DNA of 7,820 nt from Erysipelotrichaceae bacterium (GTDB lineage Bacteria > Bacillota_I > Bacilli_A > Erysipelotrichales > Coprobacillaceae), in NCBI GenBank assembly GCA_021200395.1, contig JAJQGQ010000298.1, positions 1-7,820 of the forward strand, written 5' to 3'. The position numbers and the translations under genes were made by a program. The notes under the pieces were generated by a model. It was not told where the DNA came from and searched no databases. It worked only from the letters and a program-made list of their open reading frames with translations. How positions within the stretch are numbered: position 1 is the stretch's first letter; each line of letters opens with the position of its first letter. Shown here one piece after another: positions 1 to 6,034 of this stretch.

Positions 1-5
1 ATAGT

Positions 6-107
6 TTATAAAAAATAAAAAAATTTTAACTTGACTTGGGGAGGAGAGGCTTCAAGATATGGATTATCTTTCCATGTTTCAAGATATTTTATAATTTTTC
101 TATACAT
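6..107 (-). pseudogene. 33-codon remnant, N-terminus weakly like a DUF4143-type AAA ATPase
   Basis: A short reading frame starts at ATG 107-105, behind a GGAG (116-119) at 8-nt spacing, and stops at TAA 8-6. It encodes 33 residues beginning MYRKIIKYLETWKDNPY. From memory, this opening (Tyr/Arg-Lys, then a Leu and a Trp-Lys-Asn/Asp pair) resembles the first 15 or so residues of the AAA ATPases that carry a DUF4143 C-terminal domain. In those proteins the Walker A loop follows directly (GARQVGKT-like). Here the sequence instead runs into a Pro-Pro, a Phe-rich tail and a stop inside an A/T-rich run, so no ATPase domain is present. I read it as a truncated remnant downstream of the por operon. 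It could also be a chance small ORF. The resemblance is short and unconfirmed. Confidence 0.3.
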
Positions 108-227
108 AAAACCATCTCCAATTATCCCTTATCATATATACGTGTAATTTTCAATGCATTTTTCTTTGTTTTATACATTATTTTACATGTATTATTTATA
201 AATTTCAGCATTATTTTACACGAACAT

Positions 228-251
228 AAAAAGGCATGTATGTACATGCCT
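228..251 (-). terminator. Rho-independent terminator of the ackA-por operon
   Basis: A near-perfect palindrome (AGGCATGTA, two-base loop, TACATGCCT; 232-251) is followed on the minus strand by a T run at 232-228. The porB stop codon (TAG, 252-250) overlaps the base of the hairpin, so it closes the operon immediately after porB. Confidence 0.8.
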
Positions 252-1191
252 ATTTTTCACCACAACGAACTAATAATTCATCCCAACGTCTATCGACTTC
301 TTCCTGGAAGGCTTCAATAAGATATTCATTACCAGGTTTAAATAAATGTTTAAAACGACCTTGAGTCTTTAAGAATTCTTCTAATGGTAATTTCTTTTCT
401 GGTTTATAGTTAAGAATCCATTTACCATCAATAACTTCAAATAATGGCCAATAACAAGTTTCTACGGCTAATTTACAGATATCGATGATTTCTGGTGCAT
501 CATATCTCCATCCTCTTGGACAAGGTGCCATAATATTTAAGAATGCAGGTCCTGGCGTATAAATAGCTTTTTCAGATTTATCATATAAATCTTTCATATT
601 ACCAATAAATGTTGTTTGTGCTACATAAGGAATATTATGTGCAGCCATAACAGCAGCCAAGTCTTTTCTTGTTTGTGGTTTACCATTTGAATGGCTTCCT
701 ACTGGTGTTGTTGTAGTATCAGCATACATAGGTGTAGCAGATGATCTTTGGATACCAGTATTCATATAAGCACCATTATCATAACATACATAAACCATAT
801 CATGACCACGTTCCATAGCACCTGATAAAGATTGTAAACCGATATCATAAGTACCACCATCACCACCAAAGGTAATGAATTTATATTCATCAGTGATTTT
901 ACCTTTTTTCTTTAATGCTTTGTACGCTGTTTCAACACCTGACATTGTAGAACCAGCATTTTCAAAAGCAGTATGAATATAACTATCAGTATAAGATGTA
1001 TAAGGATAAGTAAATGAAGAAACTTCCAAACATCCTGTAGCATTACCAATAACAGCTTTATCACCAGGATGCAATGCTTTTAATACATTTCTTACAGCAA
1101 TAGGTCCACCGCATCCAGCACACATTCTATGTCCTGGAACAAAACGATCTTCTCTTGCTTGCATTTCTCTAAAATCAAATTTATTTTCCAT
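250..1191 (-). CDS. porB: 2-oxoacid (pyruvate):ferredoxin oxidoreductase, beta subunit (TPP-binding)
   Basis: This 313-residue protein is the thiamine-diphosphate and proximal [4Fe-4S] subunit of the heterotetrameric enzyme. The complex converts pyruvate (or a related 2-oxoacid) plus CoA to acyl-CoA, CO2 and reduced ferredoxin in the cytoplasm. The TPP/Mg motif is visible as GDGGTYDIGLQ (residues 110-120), with YDNGAYMNTGIQRS following at 137-150. Four cysteines match the cluster ligands of the PFOR family: C24 and C27 (CAGC), C54 (GCLEVS) and C224 (PCPRGW). The length is normal for PorB. The ATG at 1191 has a GGGGG ribosome binding site 9 nt upstream, lying across the end of porA; only 6 nt separate the two genes. 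It is the last gene of the operon. The exact 2-oxoacid cannot be fixed from the sequence; overall similarity is to the pyruvate enzymes rather than the indolepyruvate type. Confidence 0.93.
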   Translation of the reverse strand: MENKFDFREMQAREDRFVPGHRMCAGCGGPIAVRNVLKALHPGDKAVIGNATGCLEVSSFTYPYTSYTDSYIHTAFENAGSTMSGVETAYKALKKKGKITDEYKFITFGGDGGTYDIGLQSLSGAMERGHDMVYVCYDNGAYMNTGIQRSSATPMYADTTTTPVGSHSNGKPQTRKDLAAVMAAHNIPYVAQTTFIGNMKDLYDKSEKAIYTPGPAFLNIMAPCPRGWRYDAPEIIDICKLAVETCYWPLFEVIDGKWILNYKPEKKLPLEEFLKTQGRFKHLFKPGNEYLIEAFQEEVDRRWDELLVRCGEK

Positions 1192-1197
1192 GCGTCT

Positions 1198-2379
1198 TTA
1201 CCCCCTCAATCCTAAATATGGATATTCATCAAATGGATTTTCACCATTAGCGAGTTGTTCTAATTGATGATATACTTCAACCAATTCTTCAACTTTTGTA
1301 TCTCTACCAGATAAACCATATAAAATATTAACATTTTCTGCCGTTACTTTATATTTACATAAAGCTGCTCTAACATCTGCACCTAATGGTCCACCTTGAG
1401 TAGAATAACCTTCTGCTCTATCTAAAATAGCAACTGCTTTGCAATTTCTTAAAGCATCAGCAATTTCTTGTGCTGGGAATGGTCTATAAACACGAACCTT
1501 TAATAAACCTACTTTCATACCTTGGGCTCTTAATTCGTCAACAGCATCTTTGATACCACCACAAATAGATCCAATAGCAACCATTGCATATTCAGCATCT
1601 TCTAAATCATAAGCTTCAAATAAGCCATATTTTTGACCAGTCACTTCTTCAAATTCTTTAGCAACATCTAAAATAACTTGTTTAGCTTTGATCATACCTT
1701 CAGCTTGTGCTCTTTTTGCTTCCATACAATAATTAGATACAGCATAAGGTCCTACAGCCATAGGTTCATTATGTTTTAATAAATAGTGTTCTGGATTATA
1801 TTCACCAACAAATTGTTTGATTGGTTCATCATCCCATAATGTAATATTTTGCACTGCATGTGATGTAATAAAACCATCTTGACAAATCATAATAGGTAAT
1901 CTTACATCAGGATGTTCAGCAATTCGATAAGCTTGTAAGAAGTTATCATAAACTTCCTGATTGGTTTCAGCATAGATTTGTAACCAGCCTGAATCTCTCG
2001 CACCCATACTATCACTATGATCAGCATTGATATTTAAAGGTCCAGTTAAAGCTCTGTTAACAACGGTCATACAAATAGGTAATCTTGAAGACGCAGCCAC
2101 ATATAATACTTCCCACATAAATGCAAGACCTGCTGAAGAAGTAGCAGTTAAAGTACGTGCACCAGCGGCTTCAGATCCCATCGCTGCTGACATTGATGAA
2201 TGTTCACTTTCTACAGGAATGAATTCTGTATCAATTTCCCCATTTGCAATCATTGTAGAAACAAATTGAGGTATTTCAGTTGAAGGAGTAATTGGAAAAG
2301 CAGGCATAACATCAGGATTGACCTGTCTGATACCATAAGCAACTGCTTCATTACCACTCATACGTTCTTTTTTAGCCAT
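1198..2379 (-). CDS. porA: 2-oxoacid (pyruvate):ferredoxin oxidoreductase, alpha subunit
   Basis: This subunit of 393 residues contributes the pyrimidine-binding domain and much of the substrate pocket. The N-terminal domain shows PITPSTE (30-36), FIPVESEH (53-60, with the Glu that in this family activates TPP) and NRALTGP (108-114), whose Arg corresponds to a substrate-contacting Arg in PFOR. A later GLSGRDT segment near residue 355 is also characteristic of PorA. I chose the ATG at 2379 rather than the in-frame ATG 26 codons upstream. It has GGAGG at 9-nt spacing, gives the family-typical start (MAKKERMSGNEAVAYG), and begins one base after the porD stop. The longer version would run through the porD ferredoxin motif out of frame. 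By memory it resembles Thermotoga PorA along its length. Its position in a G-D-A-B order supports the assignment. Confidence 0.93.
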   Translation of the reverse strand: MAKKERMSGNEAVAYGIRQVNPDVMPAFPITPSTEIPQFVSTMIANGEIDTEFIPVESEHSSMSAAMGSEAAGARTLTATSSAGLAFMWEVLYVAASSRLPICMTVVNRALTGPLNINADHSDSMGARDSGWLQIYAETNQEVYDNFLQAYRIAEHPDVRLPIMICQDGFITSHAVQNITLWDDEPIKQFVGEYNPEHYLLKHNEPMAVGPYAVSNYCMEAKRAQAEGMIKAKQVILDVAKEFEEVTGQKYGLFEAYDLEDAEYAMVAIGSICGGIKDAVDELRAQGMKVGLLKVRVYRPFPAQEIADALRNCKAVAILDRAEGYSTQGGPLGADVRAALCKYKVTAENVNILYGLSGRDTKVEELVEVYHQLEQLANGENPFDEYPYLGLRG

Positions 2380-2380
2380 C

Positions 2381-2683
2381 TTAATTTCCCTCCACCATTG
2401 TAATTGCACCAAATGGACATGCTGCAGCACAGATGCCACATCCTTTGCAATGATCATAATCTAAACCATTTTTCTTATTATCCTTAACTGTAATACAGCT
2501 ATCTGGACAATAAGGCACACATAATAAACAATGAATACATTTATCATAATCAACAACTGGTCTTTGTGTTCTCCATTCTCCAGTTTCAAACAAACGTGAA
2601 GTTGCAGGTTCATAGATTTGTAAACCTTCTGTTAAATCCTGCCATTTTGTTTGTTCATTAATATCTTTTGCTTGTAATGCCAT
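2381..2683 (-). CDS. porD: 2-oxoacid (pyruvate):ferredoxin oxidoreductase, delta subunit (2x[4Fe-4S])
   Basis: A 100-residue ferredoxin-like subunit that passes electrons from the TPP site to external ferredoxin. Two complete cluster motifs are visible: C49, C52, C55, C59 (CIHCLLCVPYCP) and C79, C82, C85, C89 (CKGCGICAAACP), each ending in Cys-Pro. The N-terminal 45 residues form the PorD-type extension that docks on the other subunits (GEWRTQRPVVDYDKC). The ATG at 2683 lies one base downstream of the porG stop (2685-2687), with GGAGG inside the end of porG. The stop is one base from the porA start, so translational coupling across porG-porD-porA is likely. Confidence 0.93.
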   Translation of the reverse strand: MALQAKDINEQTKWQDLTEGLQIYEPATSRLFETGEWRTQRPVVDYDKCIHCLLCVPYCPDSCITVKDNKKNGLDYDHCKGCGICAAACPFGAITMVEGN

Positions 2684-2684
2684 A

Positions 2685-3257
2685 TTAATGTACCTCCTTT
2701 AAAGCAAGTCTTAATGCTTGCATATTACCTTCTAAGACTTCTGGTTTTTTCGCAAATTTGTGTTTTAAAGATCCTTCCATTTCTTTTAAGAAAGTTTCTT
2801 CATCCATAACCCCTGAAATTTTTACAATACCTGCTAACATAGGTGTATTAGGGAAATATTTCTTTAATGTTTTATGACAAATATCGCGACAATCAATCAA
2901 ATGAACTTCACCTTCATAACCATGTAATAAAGGTAAAATCTCTTCTCTAGATTTTGTTGTATTAATCAAAATACCACCATCTTTACTTAAACCTTCAGTA
3001 ACATTAATAGAATGTAATAAAGTATCATCAACCACTGCTACATAATCAGGTTCATAAATATTAGAATGCACTCTAATTTCTTTATCACTAATACGATCAT
3101 AAGCCGTAATAGGGGCACCCATACGTTCAGGTCCATATTCTGGGAAACCTTGAACATACTTACCAGTATTAAAAGCTACATCAGCTAATAATAAAGCAGC
3201 TGTTTTAGCACCTTGTCCACCACGACCATGCCAACGAATTTCAGTTAAACCATTCAT
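2685..3257 (-). CDS. porG: 2-oxoacid (pyruvate):ferredoxin oxidoreductase, gamma subunit
   Basis: The 190-residue gamma subunit corresponds to the CoA-binding domain of single-chain PFOR. The family signature HGRGGQGAKTAA is at residues 10-21, followed by FPEYGPERMGAP around residue 39-50, both typical of PorG/VorG proteins. The ATG at 3257 is preceded by AGGAGG (3269-3274) with an 11-nt spacer, slightly long. The other two nearby ATGs are out of frame and hit stops at once, so this start is the only sensible one. It follows ackA by 19 nt and is the first Por subunit of the operon. Pyruvate and branched-chain 2-oxoacid enzymes share this subunit type, so the gene does not decide the substrate. 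Confidence 0.92.
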   Translation of the reverse strand: MNGLTEIRWHGRGGQGAKTAALLLADVAFNTGKYVQGFPEYGPERMGAPITAYDRISDKEIRVHSNIYEPDYVAVVDDTLLHSINVTEGLSKDGGILINTTKSREEILPLLHGYEGEVHLIDCRDICHKTLKKYFPNTPMLAGIVKISGVMDEETFLKEMEGSLKHKFAKKPEVLEGNMQALRLALKEVH

Positions 3258-3276
3258 TTCCTCATTTTCCTCCTAT

Positions 3277-4470
3277 TTATAAATTTAATAATCGAACAGT
3301 ATCTCTTGCAATCATGACTTCTTCATTAGTTGGAATAATCATAATCTTTATATGAGAATTGTCTTTTGATATCACTCTATTGCCAGATTGTCTCGTTTCA
3401 TTAAGTGTATCATCTAAAACAATATCAAACGCCTCTTTAATATCATCAATGATCATTTTTCTAAGATATGCTGAATTTTCACCAAGACCAGCTGTAAATG
3501 CAATTGCATCACATCCACCTAATTCTCCATAATATTGTGAAATATATTTAGAGATACTTCGTGCATACATTTTACTTGTTAAAATAGCACGTTCATTACC
3601 TTGATTATAAGCTTCTTCAATATCCCTTGCATCACTAGAAATACCAGATACACCTAACATACCAGATTTCTTATTATAAATATCTAACACTTCATCTGCA
3701 CTACAATCTAACTTCTTCATTAAATATGGCATAATAGATGGATCAACTTCTCCACTTCTCGTACCCATCATAATTCCAGCTAGTGGCGTAAAGCCCATAG
3801 ATGTATCCATACACTTTCCATCTTTAACCGCTGATATACTTGCACCATTACCTAAATGACATACAATCACTTTAGAATGATCAGGATTTCCTAGCATCTT
3901 AATAGCTTCTTGTGAAACATATTGATGACTTGTTCCATGAAAACCATATTTTCTTACCTTATAATCTGTATAATATTCATAAGGTAAAGGATATAAGTAA
4001 TTCTCTTCTTTCATTGATTGATGAAAAGCTGTATCAAAAACAAACACATGTTGAACATTAGGTAACGCTTTTTGAAAAGCTCTTAAGCCAATCAAATTAG
4101 CTGGATTATGTAATGGTGCTAATTCATTAAACTGGGATACAGTTTCTACAACTTCCTCACTCACAACAACACTTTCACTATAAGCTTCCCCACCATGCAC
4201 CATACGATGTCCTATCGCATCAATATCTTCTAAAGAATCAACAATTCCTTCATTCACTAATGCTTCCAACAACAAATCAACCGCCACTTGATGATCTTTA
4301 ATTTCCGTATTCAATACTTTCTTTTGATCACCATACTTGATTGTAAATATACCTTCATCTAAACCAATTTTTTCAACAACCCCTGAACATATAACATCTT
4401 CTTGAGGCATATCAAATAATTGAAACTTTAATGATGAACTTCCTGCATTAACTGCTAATACTTTTGCCAC
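3277..4470 (-). CDS. ackA: Acetate kinase (acetate/propionate kinase family)
   Basis: A 397-residue ASKHA-fold kinase that interconverts acyl-phosphate plus ADP with carboxylic acid plus ATP. The family landmarks are all present: NAGSSSLKF with Asn8 (8-16), HRMVHGGE with Arg89 (88-95), FDTAFHQSM with Asp146, KYGFHGTSH with His178 (174-182), HLGNGAS (205-211), MGTRSGEVDP with Arg238 (235-244), TAGLGEN (326-332) and a C-terminal TNEEV with Glu384. These line up with the catalytic residues of Methanosarcina AckA. The start is the GTG at 4470, six bases after AGGGGG. It gives the standard VAKVLAVNAGSSS opening, while any longer frame would translate the T-box terminator. Acetate and propionate kinases (AckA/TdcD) cannot be told apart by eye; butyrate kinase is excluded by length and motifs. 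It is the first gene of a T-box-controlled operon with porGDAB. No phosphotransacetylase gene is in the window. Confidence 0.93.
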   Translation of the reverse strand: MAKVLAVNAGSSSLKFQLFDMPQEDVICSGVVEKIGLDEGIFTIKYGDQKKVLNTEIKDHQVAVDLLLEALVNEGIVDSLEDIDAIGHRMVHGGEAYSESVVVSEEVVETVSQFNELAPLHNPANLIGLRAFQKALPNVQHVFVFDTAFHQSMKEENYLYPLPYEYYTDYKVRKYGFHGTSHQYVSQEAIKMLGNPDHSKVIVCHLGNGASISAVKDGKCMDTSMGFTPLAGIMMGTRSGEVDPSIMPYLMKKLDCSADEVLDIYNKKSGMLGVSGISSDARDIEEAYNQGNERAILTSKMYARSISKYISQYYGELGGCDAIAFTAGLGENSAYLRKMIIDDIKEAFDIVLDDTLNETRQSGNRVISKDNSHIKIMIIPTNEEVMIARDTVRLLNL

Positions 4471-4493
4471 ACTATTCCCCCTATTCCTAAAAC

Positions 4494-4525
4494 AAAAAAG
4501 TCTCTTATGTATAAACATAAGAGAC
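4494..4525 (-). terminator. Intrinsic terminator of the T-box leader (attenuator)
   Basis: GTCTCTTATGT pairs perfectly with ACATAAGAGAC around a 4-nt loop (11 bp, 4525-4500) and is followed by six T's (4499-4494). Its 5' arm contains CTCTT (4523-4519), which is also the 3' strand of the T-box antiterminator (pairing AAGAG 4554-4550), so the two structures exclude each other. It ends 23 nt before the ackA GTG start. Confidence 0.9.
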
Positions 4526-4763
4526 GAATTTCTAACATCCGCGGTACCACTCTTCTTTGCACAAAATGCACACTCATAGATATCTATCAATATCCTACTC
4601 TATAACGGGAGTTCCCGTATTCACTTACTCTATTTCAGTGAATCTGCTCACAGGTGATCCAGATTTAAAGTGTCTTTTGTTTTCCACCAACCAACAAATC
4701 TCTACGCGACTCGCTTTATAATCTCTGTCCTGATCATCACATTATATTATGTGTCTACCAACA
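4494..4763 (-). promoter_or_regulatory. T-box riboswitch leader, probable isoleucine (AUC) specifier, controls ackA-porGDAB
   Basis: The hallmark T-box core AGAGTGGTACCGCGG lies at 4553-4539, with the UGGU acceptor-binding bulge at 4549-4546. Stem I folds by eye: a kink-turn-like region (GATGA / GTGAGC), the lower stem CAGG 4732-4729 / CCTG 4654-4651, then the specifier loop, then AGATT 4724-4720 / AATCT 4665-4661 and TAAAG / CTTTA with one bulged A. The distal loop is GGTTGGTGGAAA (4692-4681). In the specifier loop the triplet just before the conserved A that abuts the lower stem is ATC (4658-4656), i.e. isoleucine. A Stem II (TTCACT/AGTGAA), a Stem IIA/B pseudoknot hairpin (ACGGG/CCCGT, 4618-4605) and a small Stem III precede the antiterminator. 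UGGU predicts a tRNA with discriminator A73, as expected for tRNA-Ile, and argues against the neighbouring-frame readings GAU (Asp) or UCA (Ser). By T-box logic, uncharged tRNA allows read-through into ackA. The T-box identity is near certain; the amino acid is a manual call. Confidence 0.93.
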
Positions 4764-4769
4764 AGACAT

Positions 4770-4798
4770 ATTATATATGTTTATTTCGACAAATGCAA
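4770..4798 (-). promoter_or_regulatory. Sigma-A-type promoter of the T-box/ackA-por operon
   Basis: TTGCAT (4798-4793), a 17-bp spacer and a perfect TATAAT (4775-4770). The predicted start near 4763 lies about 23 nt upstream of T-box Stem I. The -35 matches consensus only in TTG; the -10 is ideal. Confidence 0.65.
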
Positions 4799-4877
4799 CA
4801 GTTTTTTTATTTCATTACAAATCTATTTTTTCACATTTATTGATAAAAAAATTTTCATCATGTAATTGCAACTAGTA

Positions 4878-4906
4878 TTGTTTTCTTAGATATGAAATGT
4901 TATACG
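4878..4906 (+). promoter_or_regulatory. Possible promoter of the broken HU gene
   Basis: TTGTTT (4878-4883), a 17-bp spacer and TATACG (4901-4906) precede the HU start codon by 25 nt. Both boxes deviate from consensus. The 4776-4931 gap between the two divergent starts holds no other gene that I can see, only A/T-rich sequence and the two promoters. Confidence 0.3.
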
Positions 4907-4931
4907 ACCTTGGTATTGAGGAGGTGATATA

Positions 4932-5175
4932 ATGGACAAAAAAGAACATAACTAAAAAAGAAACTGAATCCTTAGTTGATACTATATTTGAAACTATGAC
5001 TGAAGCATTTATCGATGGTGACAATGTATTAATATCAGGATTTGGAACATTTAAATATAAGAATCGTCAACTATGTAAAGGCGTTAGTCCAAAAACTAAA
5101 GAATACATAATCATTCCTGCAAGTAAGACTGTATCATTCAAGCCTAGTAATAAATTAAAAGATGCCATGAATTAA
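4932..5175 (+). pseudogene. HU-family DNA-binding protein, broken by 5' deletion/frameshift
   Basis: A perfect ribosome binding site (AGGAGGTGAT, 4919-4928) sits in front of ATG 4932, which opens MDKKEHN and then stops at TAA 4953. One base out of phase, from 4948, an uninterrupted frame runs to TAA 5173-5175. It encodes the rest of an HU protein: ITKKETESLVDTIFETM, then SGFGTFKYKNR, IIIPASKTVSFKPS and a KLKDAM end. Against HBsu-type HU (about 90 residues), roughly ten residues of helix 1 are missing between MDKKE and the TKKE segment, with one stray base left, as a ~29-nt deletion would produce. The DNA-contacting arm is altered: the usual RNP becomes VSP, keeping the Pro. The only in-frame ATG downstream (4996) would give 59 residues lacking helix 1. 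HU normally dimerises and bends DNA. The otherwise open frame suggests recent loss, or a sequencing error. Confidence 0.75.
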
Positions 5176-5193
5176 TTCATGACATCTTTTTTT
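5157..5193 (+). terminator. Convergent (bidirectional) terminator between HU remnant and HAD gene
   Basis: AAAAGATG-C-CATGAA, loop TTAA, TTCATG-A-CATCTTTT (5157-5190) forms a 14-bp hairpin with a single C/A mismatch and runs into a T tract ending at 5193 on the plus strand. On the minus strand it is followed by TTTT at 5160-5157, so it probably also ends the HAD transcript. Both genes' stop codons lie in its loop region. Confidence 0.75.
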
Positions 5194-5993
5194 GGCATCA
5201 ATGAAGATAAATAAATACCAATACCATTACTATCATGATCCAAGCAAACATCATCTGATATTTGTTTCACATTATCAAATGCATTTCCCATTGCAATACT
5301 TCTACCTGCAGCTTTAAGCATGGAAATATCATTTTCACCATTACCAAAAGCTATTACATTTTCACAATCAATATGTTTTAGTTGACTCATTTTTATTAAG
5401 CCATTTCCTTTATTAACATTTAATGGTGTTATTTCGATACTATCGTTTTCTACTTTGCATATTTCATAAGATAAATCTTTTAATACATTCATTAATTTAT
5501 CTATTTTATCTGATGATTGCATAATAACTATTTTCAATAATTGATCATGTACATCTAAGGGAATGTCATCTATATTATTGATTCTTATAGTATTCTTGAA
5601 ATAGTTTGGTAATTGAATTGGATTATTTTTATCAAAAATATAAACATGATTTTCAAATACAAGTCTCATGGAAGCATGGTATTTAACAACATATTTTGAT
5701 AATATTTGTACGTCTTTGTATGAAAGACCTGGTTTTTGATATAAAAGTTGACCTTTGTTATCATAAAGTCTTAATCCATTAACACATATATAGCCACTTT
5801 GTGGATATCGAAAAAATTCTAATTGTTTACCAATATCTTTTGCCTTGTCATAAATTCTACCTGTTGCTAAAATTATTGAAATATTATTTTTTTGAAGTTC
5901 TATTAATACATTTTTTGTATAAGGAGAAATTGTACGTTGAGAAGTTAATAAAGTTCCATCTAAATCCATGACAATCATTTTTATTTTTTGCAT
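5172..5993 (-). CDS. Cof-type HAD-superfamily phosphatase
   Basis: This 273-residue protein belongs to the HAD hydrolases with a C2 (Cof/YidA) cap. Motif I is MDLDGTLL with nucleophile Asp10 and acid/base Asp12. Motif II is LATGR with Thr44. Motif III Lys195 lies in NVNKGNGL. Motif IV is FGNGENDISML (216-226), where Asp222 is kept but the usual first Asp is Asn218. The cap spans roughly residues 85-185. Length is typical of the family, whose members dephosphorylate sugar phosphates, nucleotides or flavin precursors; the substrate here is unknown. The ATG at 5993 has GGTGAT about 6 nt upstream. It lies 39 nt downstream of the chbG-like gene, with a terminator hairpin in the gap, so it probably depends on read-through from the PTS-linked cluster. 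No promoter of its own is obvious. Confidence 0.88.
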   Translation of the reverse strand: MQKIKMIVMDLDGTLLTSQRTISPYTKNVLIELQKNNISIILATGRIYDKAKDIGKQLEFFRYPQSGYICVNGLRLYDNKGQLLYQKPGLSYKDVQILSKYVVKYHASMRLVFENHVYIFDKNNPIQLPNYFKNTIRINNIDDIPLDVHDQLLKIVIMQSSDKIDKLMNVLKDLSYEICKVENDSIEITPLNVNKGNGLIKMSQLKHIDCENVIAFGNGENDISMLKAAGRSIAMGNAFDNVKQISDDVCLDHDSNGIGIYLSSLMPKKDVMN

Positions 5994-6008
5994 TCTTCAT
6001 CACCATTT

Positions 6009-6034
6009 AAAAAGGTTTGAGACCAAACCTTTTT
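6009..6034 (-). terminator. Hairpin terminator/attenuator between the deacetylase and HAD genes
   Basis: AAAAAGGTTTG and CAAACCTTTTT pair perfectly over 11 bp around a 4-nt loop. The 3' arm ends in a T run, so the structure looks like an intrinsic terminator in either direction. It overlaps the upstream gene's TAA stop (6035-6033) and ends 15 nt before the HAD start, so it may work as an internal attenuator rather than a true operon end. Confidence 0.7.

Noticed and set aside
51..87. Direct repeat TTCAAGATAT (51-60 and 78-87)
   Set aside because: Two short AT-rich copies only, lying in the coding frame of the remnant as Tyr/Leu-Glu-type codons. There is no array, no further copies and no sign of a mobile-element end.
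36..320. 94-codon open frame on the plus strand
   Set aside because: It begins at TTG, is Phe/Ile-rich low-complexity translation of AT-rich DNA, and runs through the por terminator and the antisense of the porB 3' end. Its apparent GGGGAGGAG site is the complement of the minus-strand remnant.
2027..2269. 80-codon open frame on the plus strand
   Set aside because: It lies wholly antisense inside the well-supported porA gene and shows no recognisable motif or ribosome binding site.
2380..2457. 26-codon N-terminal extension of porA
   Set aside because: It overlaps the second ferredoxin motif of porD in another frame. ATG 2379 has its own GGAGG and the family-typical start.
4471..4590. 40-codon N-terminal extension of ackA to ATG 4590
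   Set aside because: The extension translates the T-box antiterminator and terminator hairpin. The GTG at 4470 has a better-placed AGGGGG and gives the canonical kinase N-terminus.
4653..4661. Alternative specifier readings GGA (Gly), GAU (Asp), UCA (Ser) or ACC (Thr) in the T-box
   Set aside because: They place the triplet wrongly relative to the conserved A and the CAGG/CCTG lower stem. For Asp and Ser they also clash with the A73 tRNA expected from UGGU. Not excluded experimentally.
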